Assembly (NCBI GenBank): GCA_021646415.1
Contig: SOEU01000011.1
Location: 1-64,000 of the forward strand
Length of the DNA stretch: 64,000 bases
Direction: 5' to 3'
DNA from: Candidatus Brocadia sp.
Lineage (GTDB): Bacteria > Planctomycetota > Brocadiia > Brocadiales > Brocadiaceae
Each line of letters begins with the position of its first letter. Position 1 is the first letter of the stretch. Made by a program: the position numbers and the translations under genes. Below, in pieces: positions 26,709 through 34,773 of this stretch. The notes below the pieces were generated by a model, which did not search any database, was not told where the DNA came from, and saw only the letters and a program-made list of their open reading frames with translations.

Positions 26709-28355
26709 ATGATCATGAGTCATATTAAACCTTTTTTTTGTCTTTCAGTTTCTTTCCTGGTATTAGTGTTTAGCGGTTGTACAACGGTAAAATATTATCC
26801 CGGCAATTTTGTAGAATCACTCCAGCATCCCACCAAATTTCCTGTAGTCTTCTCCGCCGATGTCCAAAACATTGAAGAGATTGCAAACAAAAATCCACTT
26901 GGTGAAGACGAAGATGTGAAGATTACCGATGTGGGTGAGAATAAAAATTCAAGTATGCACCTGATCCAGGTCCGTGAGAATGGAGAACTGCGTCCTCATT
27001 ACCACAAACGTCATGATGAAGTTATTTATGTTAAAAAGGGGAGTGGAATTGCCACCCTCAATGGTACACGATATCTGATAAAACCGGGTTCTATCCTGCA
27101 AGTTCCCGGTAAAACGGTGCATAAATTCCTTAATACCGGCAGTGAGCAATTTATGGCCGTTTCTATTATTTCTCCGCCATTTGACGGGAGAGACGAAAAG
27201 ATTATCAAGGAAAAGAAAAAAGCTGGCAGGCATATAAAAGAAGAAAAAAGACTCGCCACGAAAAAACCTGAAAAGACTGAAGAAAAAAGAGTTGTCTCAG
27301 ATACAAACAAAGAAGATGACGCAGAAGAAATCGGGACACCTATGGTTAAATCAGATAAAGTTGCAGTAAAGAAGTTGAATAGGCCTGTCCCTGAAGAATG
27401 GGATTATGATGCTGAAAAGCCATCACTTTCCTCGAGAAAGATATCGCCGCAAGAAGGGAAAAAGAAACAAGAAAATATAGCAGATGTCACAGAACCCGCA
27501 ACAAACCTTGAAGATGTGCATGAAAAGCTTGCAAAATTAGTGGAACTCAGGGAGGAAGGAACCATCTCTGCTGAAGAATATGAGGAAAAAAAGGATGCAC
27601 TTGTGGGAGGTCGGGATATCGGTGACCTCCCGGAATTAAAAGGTCACGCAAAAGGGAAAATGCCGGTGGAAGATGAATCTGTTTTGGATCAGGCTCTTCT
27701 CAACAATGATATCTCCGATGAAAATCAGGATACGGTGCCGGGCACACCGGATTTGGTTGATGAAAGCGAACCGGCAGAACATGAAGTTGCATCAGAAGAA
27801 AAAGAATCTTTGGAGGATAAACTAAAGATCCTGGAAGAAATGAGGCAGGAAAATTTGATCACTGAAGAGGATTATGCAGATAAGAAAAAAGAACTGGTGG
27901 GTATACCCGAAAGAGAAGAAAGCGGGGCAACGGTAGCCGAAAGCATAAATAGTGATGAACGTATCCAGGAGCTTAAGGAATTATACGATCAGGAACTCAT
28001 TACGGAAGAAGATTATAAACATAAGTTGAAGGAACTTACCGAAGCGCAGGACCCATCTCCAGAAATCCCCGGAGATGAAGAGCAAGCGTCTTCTCTGCCA
28101 TCCAACGATACCATCGAAGACGAACGAATCAGTGAGCTGAAAGCACTCTATGATGAGGGACTCCTTACACAAGAAGATTATGCATTTAAACTCAAGGAAC
28201 TGACGGGAGCAGAGACACAAAATTCTTCCCCTGGGATTTCTCCTGGAAATGAAATTAAAAATGAAAAGGTATCAGAACTCAATGAATTAAAGGAGCAAGG
28301 CCTTATTTCCGAAGAAGACTACGAATTTAAGAAGGCACAATTGTTGGGCAATTAA
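26709..28355 (+). CDS. Lipoprotein with cupin domain and five SHOCT-like repeats
   Basis: The 548-residue protein starts with a lipoprotein signal (lipobox VFSGC, Cys24). A cupin domain follows at about residues 75-155, with metal ligands in RPHYHKRHDE (His97, His99, Glu104) and VPGKTVHKF (His138). After a long Lys/Glu-rich linker come five copies of a 27-residue SHOCT-like helix pair at about 273-300, 372-398, 419-444, 474-500 and 521-547. They follow the pattern LxELxxxGLITEEDYxxKKxEL and are separated by acidic, Pro-rich spacers. SHOCT units usually occur singly at the C-terminus of membrane proteins. The protein probably sits on a membrane facing the periplasm; its ligand is unknown. Confidence 0.85.
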   Translation: MIMSHIKPFFCLSVSFLVLVFSGCTTVKYYPGNFVESLQHPTKFPVVFSADVQNIEEIANKNPLGEDEDVKITDVGENKNSSMHLIQVRENGELRPHYHKRHDEVIYVKKGSGIATLNGTRYLIKPGSILQVPGKTVHKFLNTGSEQFMAVSIISPPFDGRDEKIIKEKKKAGRHIKEEKRLATKKPEKTEEKRVVSDTNKEDDAEEIGTPMVKSDKVAVKKLNRPVPEEWDYDAEKPSLSSRKISPQEGKKKQENIADVTEPATNLEDVHEKLAKLVELREEGTISAEEYEEKKDALVGGRDIGDLPELKGHAKGKMPVEDESVLDQALLNNDISDENQDTVPGTPDLVDESEPAEHEVASEEKESLEDKLKILEEMRQENLITEEDYADKKKELVGIPEREESGATVAESINSDERIQELKELYDQELITEEDYKHKLKELTEAQDPSPEIPGDEEQASSLPSNDTIEDERISELKALYDEGLLTQEDYAFKLKELTGAETQNSSPGISPGNEIKNEKVSELNELKEQGLISEEDYEFKKAQLLGN

Positions 28356-28799
28356 ATCACACCTCAATTACTATTCCAGATTTTCCATACCCTGTATCAT
28401 TAAAGTTACTTCACGCAGCATTTCAGAAACATTGTTCTGGCACATGTTTTGCCCTTATTTTACAAGGCTTTTTGCTGAAAAACAAAATTATAGCAAATGG
28501 TACTTTTCACTTGATATTTTATCTCAAATGGAATATATATATCCCCTGAAATATCAATATGAAACAACAAAGAAAGATATTTACAATTTTAAAAATATAT
28601 GCAAAACAATGAATACTTGTCATAAAATTCTCACTGACATTGTTTCATAAAATGCGAAAACAAGCCACCTCTGTGGCTGGTATCATGCATTTTAAATTGT
28701 TCCGGAAGTTAAAATTTTCATCAGGGTTTATTTTGTTACCATGCAAGTAATGTGTTAATTCCCACAACAATTTAAATACGAGAAAAGGAGGGCAGGTAG
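28356..28799. other. Upstream region of the Rh channel gene
   Basis: No convincing gene. A small open frame at 28432-28650 lacks a ribosome site and a coding-like composition. AGCCAC/GTGGCT around 28662-28677 forms a short hairpin, and AAAGGAGG precedes the next gene. Confidence 0.5.
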
Positions 28800-30209
28800 A
28801 TGGCAATGAAAAGGTTTTTGAAGTTGTACGTTGTTATATGTATCGGTCTTTTATGCATTCCCTTGCTAGGGATGCCAAAAGTATCTGGCGGGACTGAAGC
28901 GTTAGAAAGTGGAGAAAAAAATCAATTGGTGAATCAGGCATTGCCCGCAATACATGACACCCAGAACGATTGGAACGCATGGTCTTCACTAGACCCTGAT
29001 CCCAATGCGGTTTCTGAAAACCATAAAATTCTCCTTGCCAGCAACAACGTGGAATCTCATACACCAGCAAAAAGTGAGTCAGTTCCTTCTAAGGTTGAAC
29101 ATACCGGCGAAATCACATCAGCAATGGAAGATTTTATCGAGTTAACGAAATATGGTAAGGCCATCCATGTCATGGCAATGTTGATGGTCGGTTTCGGATT
29201 TTTAATGGTCTTTGTAAAAAGATACGGTTATGGTGCCGTTACTGCTACCTATATTGCAGTAAGCATTGTTATTCCTTATTATATGTTTCTTAAAAAAATG
29301 GATATATTTGGGGAACCGGCTGAATTAACAATGGATCGGTTGATCCTTGCCGAGTTTTGTGCAGCAAGTATACTCATTGCCACAGGGGCATTCTTGGGTA
29401 GATTGAAGATGTCCCAATATATTATTATGGCATTGGTATTTGTTCCATCCTATATGCTGAATGAATGGATTATGTTAGAAAATGGCATGGGTCTTATCCC
29501 AAAAGGCCAGTTGATAGATACGGGTGGCTCTATCGTTATTCATCAATTTGGCGCTTATTTTGGATTAGGTGTGATTGTAAGAATGACCACGAGTGAGGAT
29601 TTTAACAAGAAGATCGAATCTGATAAGATCAGTAATCAATTTTCGATGCTAGGGAGTATGGTCTTATGGATATTCTGGCCATCCTTTTGTTCTGCACCAG
29701 CAGAAATATCAAAAATGCCCCTTGCCGCAGTCAACACTGTTCTTTCGCTTTGTGGTGCAACGGTAGCTACTTACATCACAAGTACAATGATTCGGAAAAA
29801 AATCGGTATAGAAGATATGGCCAATGCAGCCCTGGCGGGTGGCGTAGCTATTGGTTCTTCCTGTGCTCATACCACTCCAAGGGCTTCACTGATATTGGGT
29901 TTCATCGCCGGTATTTTAAGTGTCATTGGTTTTGCCCTTATTCAACCACGCCTTCAAAGAGCAATAAAAGGAATTGATACTTGTGGTGTCCATAATCTCC
30001 ACGGAATGCCTGGCATGTTAGGCGGTTTGGCAGCTATCTTTATAGCACAAAATGTCGTACCGGGATTGCAAATTAAGGGTGTCTTTATTACATTTATTAT
30101 TGCGTGGATTACGGGACTCGCTGCGGGAACAATCGTGTCCCTGTTTGGATATCGAAAACAGGCTTATGAAGATTCAGTGGAATTTATAGTTGAAGAGGAG
30201 CATCACTAA
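28800..30209 (+). CDS. Rhesus-type (Rh) ammonium channel with N-terminal extension
   Basis: A membrane channel for NH3/NH4+ (possibly CO2) of the Amt/Mep/Rh superfamily. The Rh branch is indicated by KAIHVMAMLMVGFGFLMVFV, then KRYGYGAVTATY, and by DTGGSIVIHQFGAYFGLGV, which carries the pore Asp and first His. DTCGVHNLHGMPGMLGG carries the second pore His. The first 110 residues contain a cleavable signal-like helix and a polar segment with no match I know, longer than in common Rh50 proteins. A strong GGAGGGCAGG site lies just before the ATG. It is followed by a perfect terminator, so it is transcribed alone. Confidence 0.93.
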   Translation: MAMKRFLKLYVVICIGLLCIPLLGMPKVSGGTEALESGEKNQLVNQALPAIHDTQNDWNAWSSLDPDPNAVSENHKILLASNNVESHTPAKSESVPSKVEHTGEITSAMEDFIELTKYGKAIHVMAMLMVGFGFLMVFVKRYGYGAVTATYIAVSIVIPYYMFLKKMDIFGEPAELTMDRLILAEFCAASILIATGAFLGRLKMSQYIIMALVFVPSYMLNEWIMLENGMGLIPKGQLIDTGGSIVIHQFGAYFGLGVIVRMTTSEDFNKKIESDKISNQFSMLGSMVLWIFWPSFCSAPAEISKMPLAAVNTVLSLCGATVATYITSTMIRKKIGIEDMANAALAGGVAIGSSCAHTTPRASLILGFIAGILSVIGFALIQPRLQRAIKGIDTCGVHNLHGMPGMLGGLAAIFIAQNVVPGLQIKGVFITFIIAWITGLAAGTIVSLFGYRKQAYEDSVEFIVEEEHH

Positions 30210-30245
30210 ATTTTTCTTCTTAAACTCAAAGGGTTCTTTACAAAT

Positions 30246-30282
30246 ACCTCCTGCATTGCGTTTCAATGCAGGAGGTTTTTTA
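30246..30282 (+). terminator. Strong intrinsic terminator of the Rh gene
   Basis: ACCTCCTGCATTG (30246-30258), a 5-base loop, and CAATGCAGGAGGT (30264-30276) form a perfect 13-bp stem followed by a T tract. Confidence 0.95.
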
Positions 30283-30598
30283 TTTAAAATTCACTGGTAT
30301 TTTCGGTTGACTCATTGATTGTATTCTGATATACACATTTACATAAGCTGCAGCGTTGAGCAGCGTAAAGTATATCTTTATGTATAGGAATTTCAAAATA
30401 GATTGTTCTTATCATGTCATTCTCACGAAAGTGGGAATCCCGGCGTTTTTTTTATCTGGATTCCCGTTTACACAGGGATGACAGAAACCTGTCCTCGTGG
30501 AAACGGGGAAAGGCAGTGTCGTTTTGCCTTGCAAAACAAAACTTAATTTAATGGCTGACTATTAAGAGATCCATGCAGAACAGGGGTAATATTAATTT
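30283..30598. other. Intergenic region with dispersed palindrome
   Basis: Contains a common palindromic element (CATTCTCACGAAAGTGGGAA, then TTCCCGTTTACACAGGGATG) at about 30417-30482, and no gene. Confidence 0.55.
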
Positions 30599-30869
30599 AT
30601 GAATTGGAAGATTATCGTGAGCGTATTTGTCACTATCTTTTTAGCAGAGCTAGGGGATAAGCACAACTGGCATCTATCCTGATGACCAGTAAGACAAATA
30701 AACCAGTGCTGGTTTTTATTGGTACTATGCTTGCATTTGCTGTAGTTACCGTTATAGGTGTTTTCGTAGGGGGGGCATAACGAAATTTTTGCCTATCTGT
30801 TTCATTAAGGTGGGTGCAGCGATTGCTTTTATTATTATCGGAATCCTTATTCTTATAGGTAAAATCTAA
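30599..30869 (+). pseudogene. UPF0016/GDT1-type transporter fragment with two frameshifts
   Basis: With one base restored near 30659-30663 and one in the G run at 30769-30775, the frame reads MNWKIIVSVFVTIFLAELGD, then KTQLASILMTSK. It continues through FIGTMLAFAVVTVIGVFVGG and ends IAFIIIGILILIGKI. This is one half of a UPF0016 (TMEM165/Gdt1) protein with the hallmark ELGDKT, a family of Mn2+/Ca2+ exporters. As given, two single-base losses break it. Either the gene is dead or the sequence has two indel errors, one of which is in a 7-G homopolymer. Its stop abuts the next start codon, as in a working operon. Confidence 0.8.
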
Positions 30870-31307
30870 ATGACCGAAAAACACCTGATAAATCACTCAC
30901 AACGTGTTGGAAAGGTGGCGAACCTGGTAATCTTTCTGGGCATATTAGGTATTATACTGAGTATCCTGGCATTTACCGTTAGCCAGGGACTTGCCCAACG
31001 TGGCTATGGGTTTAGCTCTATTACCATAGGATTATTCATGATTGGGCTCGGATACGGCATCCGCTACCGTTATAAATATTGTCTTTATGCCGCGATCGGT
31101 CTGTTTATGATTCTTTCGTGTAATTTTCTTTTCAGATTCTTTGTTCATCACACCACGTATCTTACCTTGCGGCTGGCCTTATGCAGCTGGATATCCTTTC
31201 GTCTCATCCAGTCTGTTCCTTCTATGCAAATGCTTATTGCAACGAACACCTTTCCGGATAAAAGCAACCGTTTTATGGAACTTTTAGTGAAACAAAAACG
31301 CTTATGA
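30870..31307 (+). CDS. Four-helix membrane protein of unknown function
   Basis: The 145-residue protein has about four hydrophobic helices (near residues 17-38, 48-64, 72-92 and 98-115) and a basic C-terminal tail. I do not recognise the family. It starts directly after the UPF0016 remnant stop and its stop overlaps the trpC start (ATGA), so it sits in a tight operon with trpC. Confidence 0.7.
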   Translation: MTEKHLINHSQRVGKVANLVIFLGILGIILSILAFTVSQGLAQRGYGFSSITIGLFMIGLGYGIRYRYKYCLYAAIGLFMILSCNFLFRFFVHHTTYLTLRLALCSWISFRLIQSVPSMQMLIATNTFPDKSNRFMELLVKQKRL

Positions 31308-32086
31308 CAATTTTAGATAAAATTTACAGATACAAGTTACTTGAGGTAACAGAAAATAAAAAGCGGATTTCTGTTGAGGTATTGAAGAATGACATTCAAA
31401 AAAGCCAAAACACGAAACCCTTTGGCAGGGCGCTAAAAGCAGACATCGGTATTAGCATTATCGCAGAGATCAAAAAGGCCTCTCCATCCGTTGGTATTAT
31501 CAGGAATGATTTCGACCCAATCGGAATTGCCCATCTTTACGAGGCAGGAGGAGCTGCAGCCATCTCTGTCCTTACGGACGAAAAATTCTTTCAGGGTAGA
31601 TTATCGTATTTGACGGATGTGAAGAAATCTGTAGACTTGCCCGTTCTGAGAAAGGACTTCATCATTGACACGTATCAAATTTATGAGGCACGGTCTGCCG
31701 GGGCTGATGCCATCCTGCTCATAGCTGCACTCCTCTCAGAAGAGGAAATCCAGTCTTTTTTAAGATTGGCAAGAGAATTGGGTATGGATTGCCTGGTAGA
31801 AATCCATTCTGAAACGGAATTACAAAAGGTCTTACAAACAAACGCCACGATTATTGGTATCAATAATCGTGATCTCACGACATTTAAGACCGACCTGGGT
31901 ACCACTCTCCGCCTAAGGCCTATGATCCCTGACGAAAAAATTATTATAAGCGAGAGCGGAATCAAATCACGAGAGGACGTGAAGAGATTGACCGACATCG
32001 GCGTCCATGCTATTTTAGTCGGAGAAACCCTGATGAAAAGTGATGATATACCAACCAAGCTCCATGAACTTTTAGGGATCCCATAA
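31304..32086 (+). CDS. trpC: Indole-3-glycerol phosphate synthase
   Basis: Closes the indole ring in tryptophan synthesis. The 260-residue TIM-barrel protein has the catalytic-region motifs SIIAEIKKASPSVGIIR, LPVLRKDFIIDTYQIYEARS and IGINNRDLTTFKTD, then IISESGIKSREDV and HAILVGETLM. It overlaps the upstream membrane-protein gene by 4 bases and stands apart from other trp genes. It converges on trxA with no gap. Confidence 0.96.
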   Translation: MTILDKIYRYKLLEVTENKKRISVEVLKNDIQKSQNTKPFGRALKADIGISIIAEIKKASPSVGIIRNDFDPIGIAHLYEAGGAAAISVLTDEKFFQGRLSYLTDVKKSVDLPVLRKDFIIDTYQIYEARSAGADAILLIAALLSEEEIQSFLRLARELGMDCLVEIHSETELQKVLQTNATIIGINNRDLTTFKTDLGTTLRLRPMIPDEKIIISESGIKSREDVKRLTDIGVHAILVGETLMKSDDIPTKLHELLGIP

Positions 32087-32416
32087 TTATTGCAGTTGGG
32101 CATCCAGTGCTGTCTTTAAGTCTTTCTTCGACTTCACGCCTATCATCTTATTCACTGCCTGTCCATTTTTAAACAGAATAATCGTTGGTATTGCGGTGAT
32201 TCCAAACTTAGCAGGGGTGTTGGTGTTTTCTTCCGTGTCCATTTTTCCTATCTTGGCCTTTCCTTTGTATTCCTTTGCCAGTTCGTCTATTACAGGAACC
32301 AGTTGCCTGCAAGGACCACACCAGGCTGCCCAAAAATCTACTAACACCGGGATATTTGATTTTAATACTTCTGCATCAAAATTTGCATCGGTAATTACGG
32401 CGACATCTTCAGACAT
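32087..32416 (-). CDS. trxA: Thioredoxin
   Basis: A 109-residue thioredoxin with the active site WAAWCGPCR, the cis-Pro loop GITAIPTI and a C-terminal helix. The start at 32416 is set by AAGGAGAAG upstream; a longer frame to 32455 would begin inside the previous gene. The gene overlaps the end of the ferredoxin:thioredoxin reductase catalytic-subunit gene by 8 bases, so the two are co-translated. This thioredoxin is the likely substrate of that reductase. Confidence 0.95.
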   Translation of the reverse strand: MSEDVAVITDANFDAEVLKSNIPVLVDFWAAWCGPCRQLVPVIDELAKEYKGKAKIGKMDTEENTNTPAKFGITAIPTIILFKNGQAVNKMIGVKSKKDLKTALDAQLQ

Positions 32417-32729
32417 ATTCTTCTCCTTTCTCCATCTGTGCCTGATAATCTGCACTCACAAAAAGATTGCAATGACACTCTCCGTCACGCTCAATTTCTT
32501 CAAGATGATACACACAGGGACAAATGATCTTTTTATCTCTTTCCATGTCCCCTGTAACCAATCGGCAGGGACAGTATGCGTGCCCGAATTTGATTTTACG
32601 CATCAGTAACCCATTAACCACCCTGTCCACAATTTTCGTATCCGGATTTAGCTTGCAAGTACTGGAAGTCGCATACTCGTTAAGTATCTTGCGGATTTTT
32701 ATTGCTTCGTGCTCTTTATTATTATCCAT
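32409..32729 (-). CDS. ftrB: Ferredoxin:thioredoxin reductase catalytic subunit
   Basis: Reduces thioredoxin disulfide using electrons from ferredoxin through a [4Fe-4S] cluster next to a redox disulfide. The 106-residue protein has the three diagnostic pairs AYCPCR, IICPCVYHL and ECHCNLF, plus KFGHAYCPCR spacing as in FTR beta. No variable (alpha) subunit lies nearby; non-photosynthetic bacteria often lack it. Paired with trxA it implies ferredoxin-driven thioredoxin reduction instead of the NADPH route. Confidence 0.93.
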   Translation of the reverse strand: MDNNKEHEAIKIRKILNEYATSSTCKLNPDTKIVDRVVNGLLMRKIKFGHAYCPCRLVTGDMERDKKIICPCVYHLEEIERDGECHCNLFVSADYQAQMEKGEEYV

Positions 32730-32966
32730 AACTTTCCACTCAATATATGAATCGTTTTATAAGGTTGATTCATAACAATTATATTTTATATATTTGGCAT
32801 ATTTCAAGAAAAGTTTAACAATAAACCGTAACTACATATTTTAATAGAACATACAACACATGGATGTTTTCACTTCATATGTAACGCATACTCCGAAGTC
32901 TGTACTGCCAATTGAATCCCAAGGAAACGATAAAAAAACAGTATTTCCTTTACAACAGAAATATTC

Positions 32967-32993
32967 GTGCTATAATTCCATCGTTTGTAACAC
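32967..32993. promoter_or_regulatory. Candidate NikR operator upstream of nikR
   Basis: GTGCTAT (32967-32973), 13 bases, and GTAACAC (32987-32993) form an imperfect palindrome 22 bases before the nikR start. It resembles the GTGTTAC-N-GTAACAC arrangement described for some NikR proteins. Inferred by eye. Confidence 0.4.
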
Positions 32994-33014
32994 AATGGAA
33001 TTGAGGGAGATTGC

Positions 33015-33431
33015 ATGTCAAGTTTGGTCAGATTCGGGGTCTCTCTGGAAAGAGAATTACTCCAAAGGTTTGATGAGTGTATCAAAGAAAAGAAATACAC
33101 CAATCGCTCTGAGGCCATACGCGATCTGATTCGGGAAGATTTGGTAAAAAAAGAATGGCAGGAGGGTAAAGAAGTAGCCGGATCAATCACGCTTGTCTAT
33201 AATCACCACAAAAGGGAATTGGTCAATCTTCTTATCGATATCCAGCACGATTATCATGACACGATCCTTTCCACCCAACATATCCATCTGGACGATGATA
33301 ATTGCCTGGAAATCATTGTAATAAAAGGCAGGCCGAAGGAAATCGAAGAATTATACAGGAAATTAAAGTCGGCAAAAGGGGTAAAACACGGGGGATTTTC
33401 CATGACGACAACGGGAACTGAGATACTTTGA
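33015..33431 (+). CDS. nikR: Nickel-responsive regulator NikR
   Basis: A ribbon-helix-helix repressor that binds DNA when loaded with nickel. The 138-residue protein has the DNA-binding part RFGVSLERELLQRFDECI with NRSEAIRDLIRE. Its ACT-like metal-binding part has His in the TLVYNHHKRELVN, STQHIHLDDDNCLEII (HxH and Cys) and KGVKHGG segments, covering the high-affinity site. It precedes the ECF-type nickel/cobalt transporter genes on the same strand and probably represses them. A TTGAGGGAG site precedes the ATG. Confidence 0.96.
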   Translation: MSSLVRFGVSLERELLQRFDECIKEKKYTNRSEAIRDLIREDLVKKEWQEGKEVAGSITLVYNHHKRELVNLLIDIQHDYHDTILSTQHIHLDDDNCLEIIVIKGRPKEIEELYRKLKSAKGVKHGGFSMTTTGTEIL

Positions 33432-33454
33432 TAAAGCTGTGTGTTTTTTTGCCA

Positions 33455-33489
33455 TAATGGTAGCACAAATATTATAATGATAGCATCAT
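33455..33489 (+). promoter_or_regulatory. Candidate NikR operator upstream of cbiM
   Basis: ATAATGGTAGCAC (33455-33467) and ATAATGATAGCAT (33475-33487) are near-identical direct repeats 20 bases apart. They carry the RTAGCA half-site also seen before the barrel gene (36186) and, complemented, before nikR. Candidate only. Confidence 0.4.
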
Positions 33490-33520
33490 ACTCTGGTTTT
33501 TATCTGGTGGGAAGAATTTT

Positions 33521-34135
33521 ATGCATATCAGCGATGGGGTACTCTCGCCCTATGTTGTTGGAATAGGATGGGCAATAGCCCTGCCTGTATTAGGGGTGTC
33601 CGTTCGCCGGTTACGAACTGACCAGGTCGGCACGTATGGGGTGGTTGCGGCAGCTTTCTTTGCAGGCTCGACAATCCATGTACCTGTCGGTCCGTTCAGC
33701 ATGCACCTTGTGCTCAGCGGTATGGCTGGACTCTTGCTTGGCTGGGGCGCTTTAACCATAGTTACTGTAGGTCTGTTTCTGCAGGCGCTGTTCATCGGTT
33801 TTGGTGGACTGACAGTTTTGGGTGTCAATATTTCTGTCATGGCCTTGCCTGGCGCCATTATAGGGGTGCTTGGACGTTATTCGATGAAGCAGGCTTCTCC
33901 CAAAAAACGCCCGTGGATAGGATCGCTTACCGGTGGGGGAACAATCTTGATTTCGGCTATTTTACTCTATGTGACGTTATCTACGACGCATACGGCGCTG
34001 ATGCCTCTGGCCAAATTGGTTTTTCTGGGCCATATTCCTGTCGCCATCGTAGAAGGTATTATCAGTTTTTGGCTGGTACATTTTCTGCAAAAAGTGAAAC
34101 CATCATTACTGGGGGTGTCAATACCAAATAATTGA
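33521..34135 (+). CDS. cbiM: Nickel/cobalt ECF transporter substrate-binding subunit CbiM/NikM
   Basis: The membrane subunit that binds the metal. The 204-residue protein starts MHISDGVLSP, whose N-terminal Met-His-Ile forms part of the metal site in this family. It then has FFAGSTIHVPVGPFSMHLVL and about six helices. The nearby nikR suggests nickel rather than cobalt, but cobalamin-linked cbiA downstream leaves cobalt possible. The start is firm because the second residue, His, must follow the initiator. Confidence 0.95.
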   Translation: MHISDGVLSPYVVGIGWAIALPVLGVSVRRLRTDQVGTYGVVAAAFFAGSTIHVPVGPFSMHLVLSGMAGLLLGWGALTIVTVGLFLQALFIGFGGLTVLGVNISVMALPGAIIGVLGRYSMKQASPKKRPWIGSLTGGGTILISAILLYVTLSTTHTALMPLAKLVFLGHIPVAIVEGIISFWLVHFLQKVKPSLLGVSIPNN

Positions 34136-34208
34136 GGTAAAAACACCTGAAAGTTCCCCTTAGAAAAGGGGGATAGTGGGGGTTGTAATTATTCTCACTT
34201 TAGCAAAA

Positions 34209-34307
34209 TTTATGAATAAAATTAACCCTGTCAGGGTTTTAAACCCTGACAGGGTTGACTCACGAATTTCGTACTTCGGATTTTGTCTTTTCCGACTTGT
34301 TCGGCTT
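34209..34307 (+). repeat. Dispersed repeat family B, copy 2
   Basis: Contains a double AACCCTG/CAGGGTT palindrome, then GACTCACGAATTTCGTACTT and TTTTCCGACTTGTTCGG. It matches 10334-10412 in reverse complement and lies between cbiM and the next transporter gene. Confidence 0.85.
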
Positions 34308-34341
34308 TGGGAGATTAACCAAGATGATGTGAGGTTACAAT

Positions 34342-34773
34342 ATGAAAATTATACTTTCTTATACTTTTGCTGTATTTCTTTTAGTGCCTTCCCTGGCGAA
34401 TGCCCATGGACTTTATCTATCCTCTGAAGGAGGAAAGTTGCATGCCAATTTCAGTGATCATTCTCCGGCCTCCGGTGCTGTGGTTACTGTTGTGGATGAG
34501 GATGGCATTGTAATTATGAGGGATACCATGGATGAGAAAGGTATGTGGACGTTGCCAAAAGACATAGAGGGGGAGCCAAAATTTGTCATCGTCGAGGCAC
34601 CAGGTGGGCATCTTATGCGGATCGCATGGCAAGAAGTTTTACAAGGAACTTCAAAAGGCTTCTTTGACTATTTCGGCGTCCGTATTGCAATTGGGATTAC
34701 CGTCCTTGTGGGAGGCGGTTTTTTAATAAAACGCCTGTTAAATCCGAAATCCGAAATCCGAAATCCAAAATGA
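34342..34773 (+). CDS. NikL-like auxiliary subunit of the nickel/cobalt transporter
   Basis: The 143-residue protein has a signal peptide ending in ANAHG, so the mature protein would begin with an Ala-His or His-Gly group. A beta-rich extracytoplasmic domain follows (SPASGAVVTVVDEDGIVIM), then one C-terminal helix (IGITVLVGGGFLIKRL). This layout fits NikL/DUF4198-type components of nickel ECF transporters. It overlaps cbiQ by 4 bases. The tail PKSEIRNPK resembles translated repeat DNA (ATCCGAAATCCGAAATC), so the original C-terminus may have been altered. Confidence 0.7.
   Translation: MKIILSYTFAVFLLVPSLANAHGLYLSSEGGKLHANFSDHSPASGAVVTVVDEDGIVIMRDTMDEKGMWTLPKDIEGEPKFVIVEAPGGHLMRIAWQEVLQGTSKGFFDYFGVRIAIGITVLVGGGFLIKRLLNPKSEIRNPK

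Noticed and set aside
28432-28650. Possible small gene upstream of the Rh channel
   Set aside because: No ribosome site, AT-driven composition and no family resemblance.
32860-33129. Open frame overlapping the nikR start
   Set aside because: It overlaps nikR in another frame and includes its presumed promoter; the product looks random.
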